64,000 bases of DNA from Lutispora saccharofermentans (GTDB lineage: Bacteria > Bacillota > Clostridia > Lutisporales > Lutisporaceae): the NCBI RefSeq assembly GCF_024363565.1, contig NZ_JAJEKE010000002.1, positions 248,001-312,000 on the forward strand, read 5' to 3'. Below, piece by piece: positions 57,445 through 64,000 of this stretch. The position numbers and the translations under genes were made by a program. Positions within the stretch are counted from its first letter, which is position 1. Every line of letters begins with the position of its first letter. The notes beneath the pieces were generated by a model that saw nothing but the letters and a program-made list of their open reading frames with translations, was not told the DNA's origin and made no database searches.

Positions 57445-59892
57445 ATGAAAAAAACAACAATATTTGTAATCGCATTGTGCCTTATTCTTACACTTAGTAC
57501 AGGCACTGCTTATGCAGCAGCACTTCAAAGCCAGAAGAAACCTTCCTTGTCCATGCAAGTCATGGGTAAGACTCTGAAAGATGTTGATCCGCCTATTTTG
57601 CAGGGGGGCAAGGTATATGTTCCATTGAGGGCTGCCGGAGAAGCGCTGGGCTATAAAGTCACCTATAATGCAAGCACCAAAGTCATGGACTTAAAAAGCG
57701 GCAGCAAAAGCATAAGGATTACCATTGGAAGCCTGAACACCGTAGTAAATGATAAGAAGGTTAAGATTGAAAAAGCGCCGTTTTTAAGTAATGGCAGAGC
57801 TTATGTTCCCATAGCCTATATCAAGACGGCATTTGGAGTAGAAGCCAAATATGAAAGCAGCAAAAATATAGTGACCATCGGAATGGCACAAGCTCCTGCA
57901 CAGCCACCAGCCTCTGATAAGTCAAAGGGCATATACATATTGGGGAAAAAGATGGATGCAGAATTCGCTCCGATTATAAAGGACAACAAGGTCATGATCC
58001 CCTTGAGACCGATCGGTGAGGGCCTCGGCTATGATGTGGTGTGGAATATAAAGACCCAGACCATGTCCTTGAGAAAGGATGGACAAGCTATGGCCTTTGT
58101 GATAGACAGAGATAAGGCTGTGGTAAACAGCAAGGAAGTAGGCATGGATGCCAAAACGATAATGGTAAACGGCAGGGCTTATGTTCCACTTACATTTATT
58201 GAAAAACAGATTGATTATGAATTCGCATATGATAAGGCTTCCAACAAGCTGGAGGTAAATGCGAAAAAAGCCCCGGCGGTTATTGCCAGAGTTCAGGATA
58301 TAAAGTTTGATGAAAACGGAGGCTTCCCTCAGTTAGATATTATTTCGGATAATCCTGTGGAATATAAAACCTTTACAATGGAAAACCCTGACAGAATGGT
58401 CATAGACATTATGAATGCAATAGCAGATACGGAGTTTGAAACTAAGAGCATAGATAAGGAAGAGATCATCCGGGTAAGAATAGGACAGTTCAGCTCCAAC
58501 CCGTACATAACCAGAATTGTTGTAGACCTGAAGGATCAGCAGAAAGCCAAGATAGTGCAGTCCTCTGACAAGAAAAGCGTATCATTGGTATATGCCAATA
58601 TCATTCAGCCGGTAACAGTAGCCAAAGAAGGATTCAGTGATGTAGTCACCATAAAAGGAAGCAAGGCCGTGGACAGCATTATAACAAAGCTGGAAGATCC
58701 CGAAAGGATAGTAATAGATGTTCAAGGAGCAGTATTGGAAGGAACAGAACAAAATCTTGAGGCAGGATCTTCCGTGGTTAAGACTGTCCGCACCGGCCAG
58801 TACGAGGTTGGTACGGCAAGGATCGTGGTGGATGTAAACAAGAGTGCATTTTATGATGTAAAAAGCGAAGACAATGTAACAAAGATTTATATTTCTGATA
58901 TGCCCTATTCTTTTATGGGGTATGATAAATATTACAATTCCTCTTTCGTATATCTGAACCCGGGAGAAGAATCCCAGTATAATGCCAGCTTTGATGAAGA
59001 AAGCAGGATACTTAAGGTAGAGATAAAGAAGGATATAGAATTTGATAAGGATGTATTTGAAATAAATGATAATCTTTTGGAATCTATAAAGCTGAGCAAG
59101 GAAACGCGCGGAGAGAATATTTTTACTCAGGCCGAATTCAGGTTGAAGGATAAAGTAGAATATGAATTGATATCTCCGGAAACTACCAAGCTGGTCAAGT
59201 TTAAGCTCAAATATGCGCCCAAAACAGCCCAGGATATATTGGTGGTCATCGATCCGGGCCATGGCGGAAAGGACCCGGGAGCTAAAGGTATAGATGGCGT
59301 TACTTTTGAGAAAAATCTCAATTTGGATGTAGCGAAGAGATTGGAAAAGAAGCTTAATGACCTGGGCTTCAAAACTATTATGACGAGAGTGGACGATACC
59401 TATACCACATTGCAGCAAAGGACAGACCTGGCAAATGGGAGCTATGGAGACTTCTTCATGAGCATACATTTCAATGCTTTTGTCAGCAAGACACAAGGTA
59501 TAGAAACATTGTATTATCCCAACTCAACTACGGAAGGATATGGGATAAACAATAAGGATATGGCAGGGATATTCCAGCAGGAATTGATAAAAACCCTAGA
59601 AAGGCCGTCCAGAGGGACTGTGCCAAGGCCCAATTTGTTTGTATTGAATAAGACTAAAATGCCTGCCATACTTGCAGAGCTCGGGTTTATAACAAATAAG
59701 GAAGAGCTTGCACAAATAAAGAAGGATGCATACAAGGACAAGGCGGCAAATGCTCTTGCGGCTTCCATCGTAAGATATTATAAAGAAATTCAAAATGTAG
59801 ATTTGGGGCTGGACATAGCTGCAATATATTCGGGAAATATTGCAGCTCCACAAAATGCTGAGAGCAGTGAACAAAATACGGCGAAGAATTAA
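57445..59892 (+). CDS. N-acetylmuramoyl-L-alanine amidase with stalk and AMIN domains
   Basis: 815 residues, exported. Signal peptide MKKTTIFVIALCLILTLSTG then TAYAA. Two copper-amine-oxidase-like stalk domains (about 30-145 and 155-270, each with PPILQGGKVYVPLRAAGEAL-like and NGRAYVP motifs), AMIN-type wall-binding segments (about 280-590), then amidase_3: zinc ligands His in VVIDPGHGGKDPGA (about 602), Glu in FEKNLN (about 622) and His in SIHFNA (about 675), with catalytic Glu in AELGFITN (about 746). Cuts peptide stems from peptidoglycan. GGAGGAG precedes the ATG. Confidence 0.94.
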   Translation: MKKTTIFVIALCLILTLSTGTAYAAALQSQKKPSLSMQVMGKTLKDVDPPILQGGKVYVPLRAAGEALGYKVTYNASTKVMDLKSGSKSIRITIGSLNTVVNDKKVKIEKAPFLSNGRAYVPIAYIKTAFGVEAKYESSKNIVTIGMAQAPAQPPASDKSKGIYILGKKMDAEFAPIIKDNKVMIPLRPIGEGLGYDVVWNIKTQTMSLRKDGQAMAFVIDRDKAVVNSKEVGMDAKTIMVNGRAYVPLTFIEKQIDYEFAYDKASNKLEVNAKKAPAVIARVQDIKFDENGGFPQLDIISDNPVEYKTFTMENPDRMVIDIMNAIADTEFETKSIDKEEIIRVRIGQFSSNPYITRIVVDLKDQQKAKIVQSSDKKSVSLVYANIIQPVTVAKEGFSDVVTIKGSKAVDSIITKLEDPERIVIDVQGAVLEGTEQNLEAGSSVVKTVRTGQYEVGTARIVVDVNKSAFYDVKSEDNVTKIYISDMPYSFMGYDKYYNSSFVYLNPGEESQYNASFDEESRILKVEIKKDIEFDKDVFEINDNLLESIKLSKETRGENIFTQAEFRLKDKVEYELISPETTKLVKFKLKYAPKTAQDILVVIDPGHGGKDPGAKGIDGVTFEKNLNLDVAKRLEKKLNDLGFKTIMTRVDDTYTTLQQRTDLANGSYGDFFMSIHFNAFVSKTQGIETLYYPNSTTEGYGINNKDMAGIFQQELIKTLERPSRGTVPRPNLFVLNKTKMPAILAELGFITNKEELAQIKKDAYKDKAANALAASIVRYYKEIQNVDLGLDIAAIYSGNIAAPQNAESSEQNTAKN

Positions 59893-59920
59893 AGCTTCGG
59901 GCATATGCCCGGAGCTTTTG
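59891..59920 (+). terminator. terminator of the amidase gene
   Basis: AAAGCTTCGGGC (59891-59902) with GCCCGGAGCTTT (59907-59918), one mismatch, then T. It begins in the stop codon. Confidence 0.82.
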
Positions 59921-59952
59921 CTTTATATGATTCATTCATATAAAATAACCGA

Positions 59953-59990
59953 TAAACAAAGCAGCACTTGCTTCTATAAGCAAGTGCTGC
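59953..59990 (-). terminator. terminator for the minus-strand gene at 60135
   Basis: GCAGCACTTGCTT (59961-59973) and AAGCAAGTGCTGC (59978-59990): 13 perfect pairs, 4-base loop. Read on the minus strand it is followed by TTTGTTTA, so it would end a transcript from 60135 leftward. Confidence 0.75.
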
Positions 59991-60134
59991 AAAATTTATG
60001 AATGAGGGGGAGGAATAAAGAGTATTAGCACTAATTTACCAATAATCCTTGTAATGTAATTATATACAATGTTCATGCATATTGGTATAGCATAACAGCA
60101 TTTGTTACAACAAATTTACAACTTATATGTTTTT

Positions 60135-60578
60135 TCAACACTCGCCCCCTTGAATTTGATCCAAAAGCATGCGGAACAGCTTATACATATATCTTTGCTC
60201 ATGGATTATATGCTCTATAAGGGTTTGCCATACCTTATCCTCCGGGCCTGCGTTTTTTAATTCATCGTATAGCCTAAGCGCTTCCCTGTCAAGCCGCAAA
60301 AACCTTCGGCACAGGTCTATGGCTTTTCTTCTTGCACCGGGTGATATATTTTGTGCTTCGTTATAATTAGGACTATAAAAATTCTTCACCCTTTTGTTCA
60401 GATCTGCGAACTCATTATGGATATCATCCAGTCTTGATATTGTTTCCTCTGCAAGGTTCTTATTCGTAAGCTCTGCCACGGTCTTTAAAAATATGGGATG
60501 CTCACTGGATATTTCCGTCCACATATTCAGCTCATTGACCACACATCTTATGCCTGTGACCACTGCCAGACAATACAT
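60135..60578 (-). CDS. DUF2935-like helical protein
   Basis: 147 residues, all-helical. NMWTEISSEHPIFLKTVAEL and the late LIEHIIHEQRYMYKLFRMLLD look like one half of the DUF2935 (hemerythrin-like, possibly iron-binding) proteins, which usually have two such halves and about 270 residues. His and Glu are placed to bind metal but this is by inspection. ATG at 60578 follows AAGGAGGG. Confidence 0.5.
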   Translation of the reverse strand: MYCLAVVTGIRCVVNELNMWTEISSEHPIFLKTVAELTNKNLAEETISRLDDIHNEFADLNKRVKNFYSPNYNEAQNISPGARRKAIDLCRRFLRLDREALRLYDELKNAGPEDKVWQTLIEHIIHEQRYMYKLFRMLLDQIQGGEC

Positions 60579-60828
60579 AATTTCCCTCCTTCAGAATATT
60601 GAATCCGATCGGCACTGAGAATTTTATTGACACTGAACTAAATCTCCTTCAATAATAAATATATGTGGGAGAAACCAACAGTATTCTTAGTTCGGATGGA
60701 GCATCAGCGGTGGTCAGCCATGGAATAAAAATATTTCATAGGATGCATACAGAAATAAATAATCTGAAAATTATATATATATATGGTAGAATGATATATA
60801 GCAAAATAATTAAAAGGGGCTGAAGAAT
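60579..60828. other. gap upstream of the nucleoside kinase gene
   Basis: Contains CACTGAACTAA (60632-60642) and TTAGTTCGG (about 60687-60695), which can pair; the first word equals the end of element S, so this may be a decayed S copy. The ribosome site AAAAGGGGC precedes 60829. Confidence 0.35.
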
Positions 60829-62490
60829 ATGGGAGAAATGATTAAGGTCACATTGAATGATCATCAAACCCGTCAATATCCCAAATCCATAAAACTATTG
60901 GAAATTGCGAAGGAAATCCAGCATAAGCTTGAATATAAAATTGTAGGGGCGATTGTTGACAATAACCTGAGAGAATTGGACTATACCCTGGAGGAAGATG
61001 CAGATGTGGAGTTTGTGGATATTGCTTCTTCTTATGGAAATAGATTTTATACCAGAAGTCTGGCCTTTTTGTTCATAATTGCTGCCAAAGAAGTTTTAAA
61101 GGGCTGCAAGGTTACCGTAGAGCATTCTCTCAGCAAGAGCTTATATTGTGAAATACATAATGCGGGCTCTTTGGATGGAAGCCGGGTAAAGAAGATAGAA
61201 GAAAAAATGAGAGAGATTGCACATAAAGATATACCTTTTGTAAAGAAGAAATATTCCAAAAAAGATGCAGAAAAGCTTTTTATGGAAAGAGAGCAATATG
61301 ATAAATTGGAGCTTTTAGCGCACAGGAATAAAGATTCGATAAATATATACAGCTGCATGGGATATTATGATTATTTCTATGGCTATCTGGTGCCTTCTAC
61401 AGGCTATCTGGATAAATTTGAGCTTTTATGCTATCCGCCGGGGATCGTGCTGCGCTTCCCCACAAGGGAGAACCCTCATGAAATACCTGAGTTTTTTGAC
61501 CAGCCAAAGCTCTTCAATATATACCGGGAATTTGAAGAGTGGGGAAAGATAATGGGAATAGGGAATATAAGCCAGCTCAATGACTATATTTTAAAAGGCG
61601 ATATAAAAGAGCTTATTTGGATAGCGGAGGCTTTTCATGAAAAAAAACTGGCAGAAATTGCGGATAAAATATGTTCTTCCAAAGAAAAGAAAAAGCTGGT
61701 GCTCATATCGGGACCGTCCTCATCAGGCAAGACCACCTTTACCCAAAGGCTGTCCATACAGATCAGGGTGAACGGTCTCAAAACAGTAGCCATATCTATA
61801 GATGACTTTTTTAAGAACAGGGACGATACGCCTAAGACCCCTGAAGGGGAATATGATTTTGAGACCATTGATGCAATAGATATCGACTTGTTCAATGAGC
61901 TGATCAATAAGCTTATAGCAGGTGAGGAAATTGAGCTGCCTTATTTTAACTTCCATACGGGAAACAGGGAATGGAGGGGCAGGAGACTTAAGATATCCGA
62001 AGAGCATATAATACTTGTGGAAGGTATACACGGCTTGAACCAAAAGCTTACTCAGGGCATTGATGCAAGCAAGAAGTATAAAATATATATCAGTCCTCTT
62101 ACACATCTCAATGTGGATAATCATAACAGAGTGCCTACTTCCGACTTGAGGCTGATCCGAAGAATGGTGAGAGATTATCAATTCCGTTCGACGGATGCAC
62201 TCACAACCATAAAAAGATGGGACTCTGTGAGAAACGGGGAGGACAAATATATTTACCCATACCAGGAGGCAGCCGATATAATGTTCAATTCATCTCTGGT
62301 ATATGAGCTCAGCGTATTAAAGAACATAGCGATGCCGCTTCTGGAAAAGATAGATAAGTCAATGGTAGAATATGTAGAAGCAAAGCGGCTGATGAAGTTT
62401 TTAGACTACTTGCTGCCTTCGGATTCCAAATGTATACCGAATAATTCCATACTTAGGGAATTTATAGGCAACAGCTGCTTTCAAGTGTGA
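60829..62490 (+). CDS. TGS-domain nucleoside (uridine-type) kinase
   Basis: 553 residues. Residues about 1-63 are a TGS domain, about 64-200 resemble the second additional (editing-like) domain of threonyl-tRNA synthetase, and the C-terminal half is a uridine-kinase/phosphoribulokinase P-loop ATPase: LISGPSSSGKTTFTQRL (about 294), SIDDFFKNRDDTP, and ILVEGIHGLNQKL. Similar fusions occur in Firmicutes and Bacteroidetes; the natural substrate is not settled. It phosphorylates a nucleoside or related compound, perhaps regulated through TGS. Confidence 0.88.
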   Translation: MGEMIKVTLNDHQTRQYPKSIKLLEIAKEIQHKLEYKIVGAIVDNNLRELDYTLEEDADVEFVDIASSYGNRFYTRSLAFLFIIAAKEVLKGCKVTVEHSLSKSLYCEIHNAGSLDGSRVKKIEEKMREIAHKDIPFVKKKYSKKDAEKLFMEREQYDKLELLAHRNKDSINIYSCMGYYDYFYGYLVPSTGYLDKFELLCYPPGIVLRFPTRENPHEIPEFFDQPKLFNIYREFEEWGKIMGIGNISQLNDYILKGDIKELIWIAEAFHEKKLAEIADKICSSKEKKKLVLISGPSSSGKTTFTQRLSIQIRVNGLKTVAISIDDFFKNRDDTPKTPEGEYDFETIDAIDIDLFNELINKLIAGEEIELPYFNFHTGNREWRGRRLKISEEHIILVEGIHGLNQKLTQGIDASKKYKIYISPLTHLNVDNHNRVPTSDLRLIRRMVRDYQFRSTDALTTIKRWDSVRNGEDKYIYPYQEAADIMFNSSLVYELSVLKNIAMPLLEKIDKSMVEYVEAKRLMKFLDYLLPSDSKCIPNNSILREFIGNSCFQV

Positions 62491-62522
62491 ATGGAACTTA
62501 ATTAAATGATATAGTTTAGCTT

Positions 62523-62569
62523 GTTGTCCTGACTGATAAAAGAGTGCAATCGTTATCAGTCAGCACAAC
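62523..62569. repeat. minimal repeat A (terminal arms only)
   Basis: 47 bp: GTTGTCCTGACTGATAA (62523-62539), AAGAGTGCAATCG type middle, TTATCAGTCAGCACAAC (62553-62569); 16 of 17 positions pair. The joint AGAGTGCAATCGTT fuses the left and right ends found in full copies, so the interior was lost. It precedes the DUF2007 gene. Confidence 0.75.
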
Positions 62570-62603
62570 AAATGAATCAAAATTGATTTTTGGAGGAGAT
62601 TTT

Positions 62604-62858
62604 ATGGATCTGGTCCATCTTGTACAGGTATACAATGACATAGAAGCGGATATAGTAGAAGGGCTCCTGAAGGACTATGGCATAGCATCAATAAAAAGGT
62701 ATAAGGGCACTAAAGGATATATGAAAGTGATAATGGGCACGGCTTTGGGCGTGGATATATTTGTAAAGCCCGAAGACTACAAACAGGCTAAAGAAATATT
62801 AGAGAGCATCGATATGAATGATGATGATTTAGATTATCCCGGCAACGAAGAAGAGTAA
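62604..62858 (+). CDS. DUF2007-family protein
   Basis: 84 residues. MDLVHLVQVYNDIEADIVEG, LLKDYGIASI and VDIFVKPEDYKQAKEIL match the DUF2007 fold (PII-like, putative signalling). ATG at 62604 has GGAGGAG five bases upstream, so an ATG at 62544 in the A repeat is rejected. Partner unknown. Confidence 0.85.
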   Translation: MDLVHLVQVYNDIEADIVEGLLKDYGIASIKRYKGTKGYMKVIMGTALGVDIFVKPEDYKQAKEILESIDMNDDDLDYPGNEEE

Positions 62859-62902
62859 GGATGATGCGCTAATAGATGCCAGATTAAAACGGGGGGTAGA
62901 AA

Positions 62903-64000
62903 ATGTTTGATGTGATGAGCTTTATTGCAGAGCTGGAAAAAGAATGTTCAGATTTTAAAAGAAACTTAAGCCAACTTGAAGCTGAAGAGCAAATGGAGAT
63001 AATAAAATTGGCTTGCTCTCATGTATATCCTGAGGAAAGCATAGTTGAAAGATTGCCCCAAGCAAAGCAAAACAAAAAGCCCTTGACCGTAAAATTCGGA
63101 ATAGACCCTATGAAGACCAATGTTATGATGGATCGCATGCCTCCCATTGTTCTTTTGAGCAAGCTTCAGAGGATGGGATATAAAGTGGTGTTTTTAATAG
63201 GGGATTTTACAGCATTGATCGGAGATCCGTCAGACATAACAATCAATCAAAAGAAACTAAATCGAAAGAAGATCGAGGCAAATGTCAAGACACTGAAAAA
63301 AGACCTGTCCCAATTTATTGAGCTTGGAAAAACGGATACCATATTTAACAGTGCATGGCTTAATGAATTGAAGCTTCCGGATCTTGTGGAAATAGCAAAG
63401 GAAATAGATATAGCTCATACTTTGAATCGAGAAGACTTTAAAAATAAGCTGGATAAAAAGGAAAGCATATCCTATGCTGAGCTGATGTACCCTCTTATAA
63501 TGGGTATAGACTCTTTGCAGATGGGTCCCGATATGGAATTGGGGAGAGAGGACCAGCTGGATAATTTGTATATGTGCAGGCGTATGATGGAAGCTAAAGG
63601 CATGGAATCTGAAGCATTTATGACTACCTATGCCCTTCCTAAGGGTGATATCTTTTCTATAAGCCAAGATCCTCTGATCATATATGAAAAGATTGCAAAG
63701 CTCGAAGAACAGCATGTCCTCATGTGGTATAAACTATTGACGGAAATAACGCCTTCTACTGCATCAACGCTGGAAAAAGGAATAAAGGATGGACTGGTAA
63801 ACATACAGACTGCAAAGGAAGTCCTGGCAAAGATAATAGTGAGCAAGCTTCATGGAAAAGAGAAAAGCGAGCTCGCTTATATAGAATATATCAAGAATTT
63901 TGTCAAAACCGCACCGACTAAAGAAATAAGAATGATATCGGGCAGCATCATGAGCATAGGGGAGTTCATAGCTGCATCAACAGAGTTTACGCTTACAGAA
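62903..64000 (+). CDS. tyrosyl-tRNA-synthetase-like protein lacking HIGH and KMSKS (partial)
   Basis: 366 codons seen, runs off the right end. The fold is class I aaRS of the TyrRS type: TVKFGIDP (about 62), VVFLIGDFTALIGDPS (about 97), FNSAWLNEL, NREDFKNKL, YPLIMGIDSLQMGPDMELG (about 195). Against a TyrRS template the HIGH box (IHLGH) is replaced by NVMMDRMPP, the TyrRS Gln of YPLxQGYD is Met, GGTDQ is GREDQ, and KMSKS is absent (PKGDIFSIS at about 245). So tRNA tyrosylation is unlikely. ATG 62903 follows GGGGGG. A true tyrS must lie elsewhere. Confidence 0.85.
   Translation, partial: MFDVMSFIAELEKECSDFKRNLSQLEAEEQMEIIKLACSHVYPEESIVERLPQAKQNKKPLTVKFGIDPMKTNVMMDRMPPIVLLSKLQRMGYKVVFLIGDFTALIGDPSDITINQKKLNRKKIEANVKTLKKDLSQFIELGKTDTIFNSAWLNELKLPDLVEIAKEIDIAHTLNREDFKNKLDKKESISYAELMYPLIMGIDSLQMGPDMELGREDQLDNLYMCRRMMEAKGMESEAFMTTYALPKGDIFSISQDPLIIYEKIAKLEEQHVLMWYKLLTEITPSTASTLEKGIKDGLVNIQTAKEVLAKIIVSKLHGKEKSELAYIEYIKNFVKTAPTKEIRMISGSIMSIGEFIAASTEFTLTE

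Noticed and set aside
58582-59496. 304-codon open frame antisense to the amidase gene
   Set aside because: Shadow frame; amidase motifs are certain on the plus strand.

Overview
The window looks like chromosome from a low-GC, Gram-positive, strictly anaerobic fermenter, probably in the Clostridia/Tissierellia range. The signs are strong AGGAGG-type ribosome sites, a pyruvate:ferredoxin oxidoreductase, a complete crotonyl-CoA/butyryl-CoA gene set with a ferredoxin-domain EtfA, 4-hydroxybutyryl-CoA dehydratase, GatCAB and a stalk-domain wall amidase. The species cannot be named from the sequence alone. I see no rRNA, tRNA, CRISPR array, prophage or transposase gene.

Layout. 1-4000: end of an M20 peptidase, a PucR regulator, a YefM-YoeB toxin-antitoxin pair with a consensus promoter buried in its operator, and a LysR regulator. 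4331-17560: purine biosynthesis (purL, a guanine-riboswitch-controlled permease, then purE-F-M-N-H-D); purK, purC and purB are absent from the run. 18102-25822: a sigma-54 enhancer-binding regulator, three matching 16-bp palindromes and a -24/-12 promoter, reading into a deleted nhaC/alr remnant, an aminotransferase and PFOR (probably alanine or similar amino-acid oxidation). 26190-34810: a DapA-family lyase, 4-hydroxybutyryl-CoA dehydratase, a DMT exporter, then bcd-etfB-etfA-crt-hbd. 35058-37544: homoserine dehydrogenase, a second DMT exporter and a small orphan protein. 38132-45889: pcrA, ligA, gatC, gatA, gatB. 46276-51931: an oligopeptide ABC transporter, oppABCDF. 52228-62858: mostly uncharacterised proteins plus the amidase, a TGS-domain nucleoside kinase and a DUF2007 protein. 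From 62903 off the end: a tyrosyl-tRNA-synthetase-like protein that lacks the HIGH and KMSKS signatures.

The most unusual content is between the genes. Most gaps above 200 bp are filled by several families of palindromic, non-coding repeats, called here A/D, B, C, E, F and S. They are stacked inside one another in mirror order: an outer repeat opens, an inner one sits in the middle, the outer one closes. Two families (A/D and S) keep loop or arm sequences constant while paired stem bases change together, which suggests selection on a folded RNA or DNA form. At two places an S copy interrupts another repeat whose uninterrupted form exists elsewhere in the window. The C family has fixed flanks around a core of degenerate 7-bp tandem units. 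No protein that could mobilise these elements is visible here.

Starts were chosen from ribosome-site spacing. Several genes use TTG (the purine permease, purN, gatA, oppB and the gene at 53967-54536), and one small gene appears to use CTG. All functions are by recognition of family motifs; no database search was possible.
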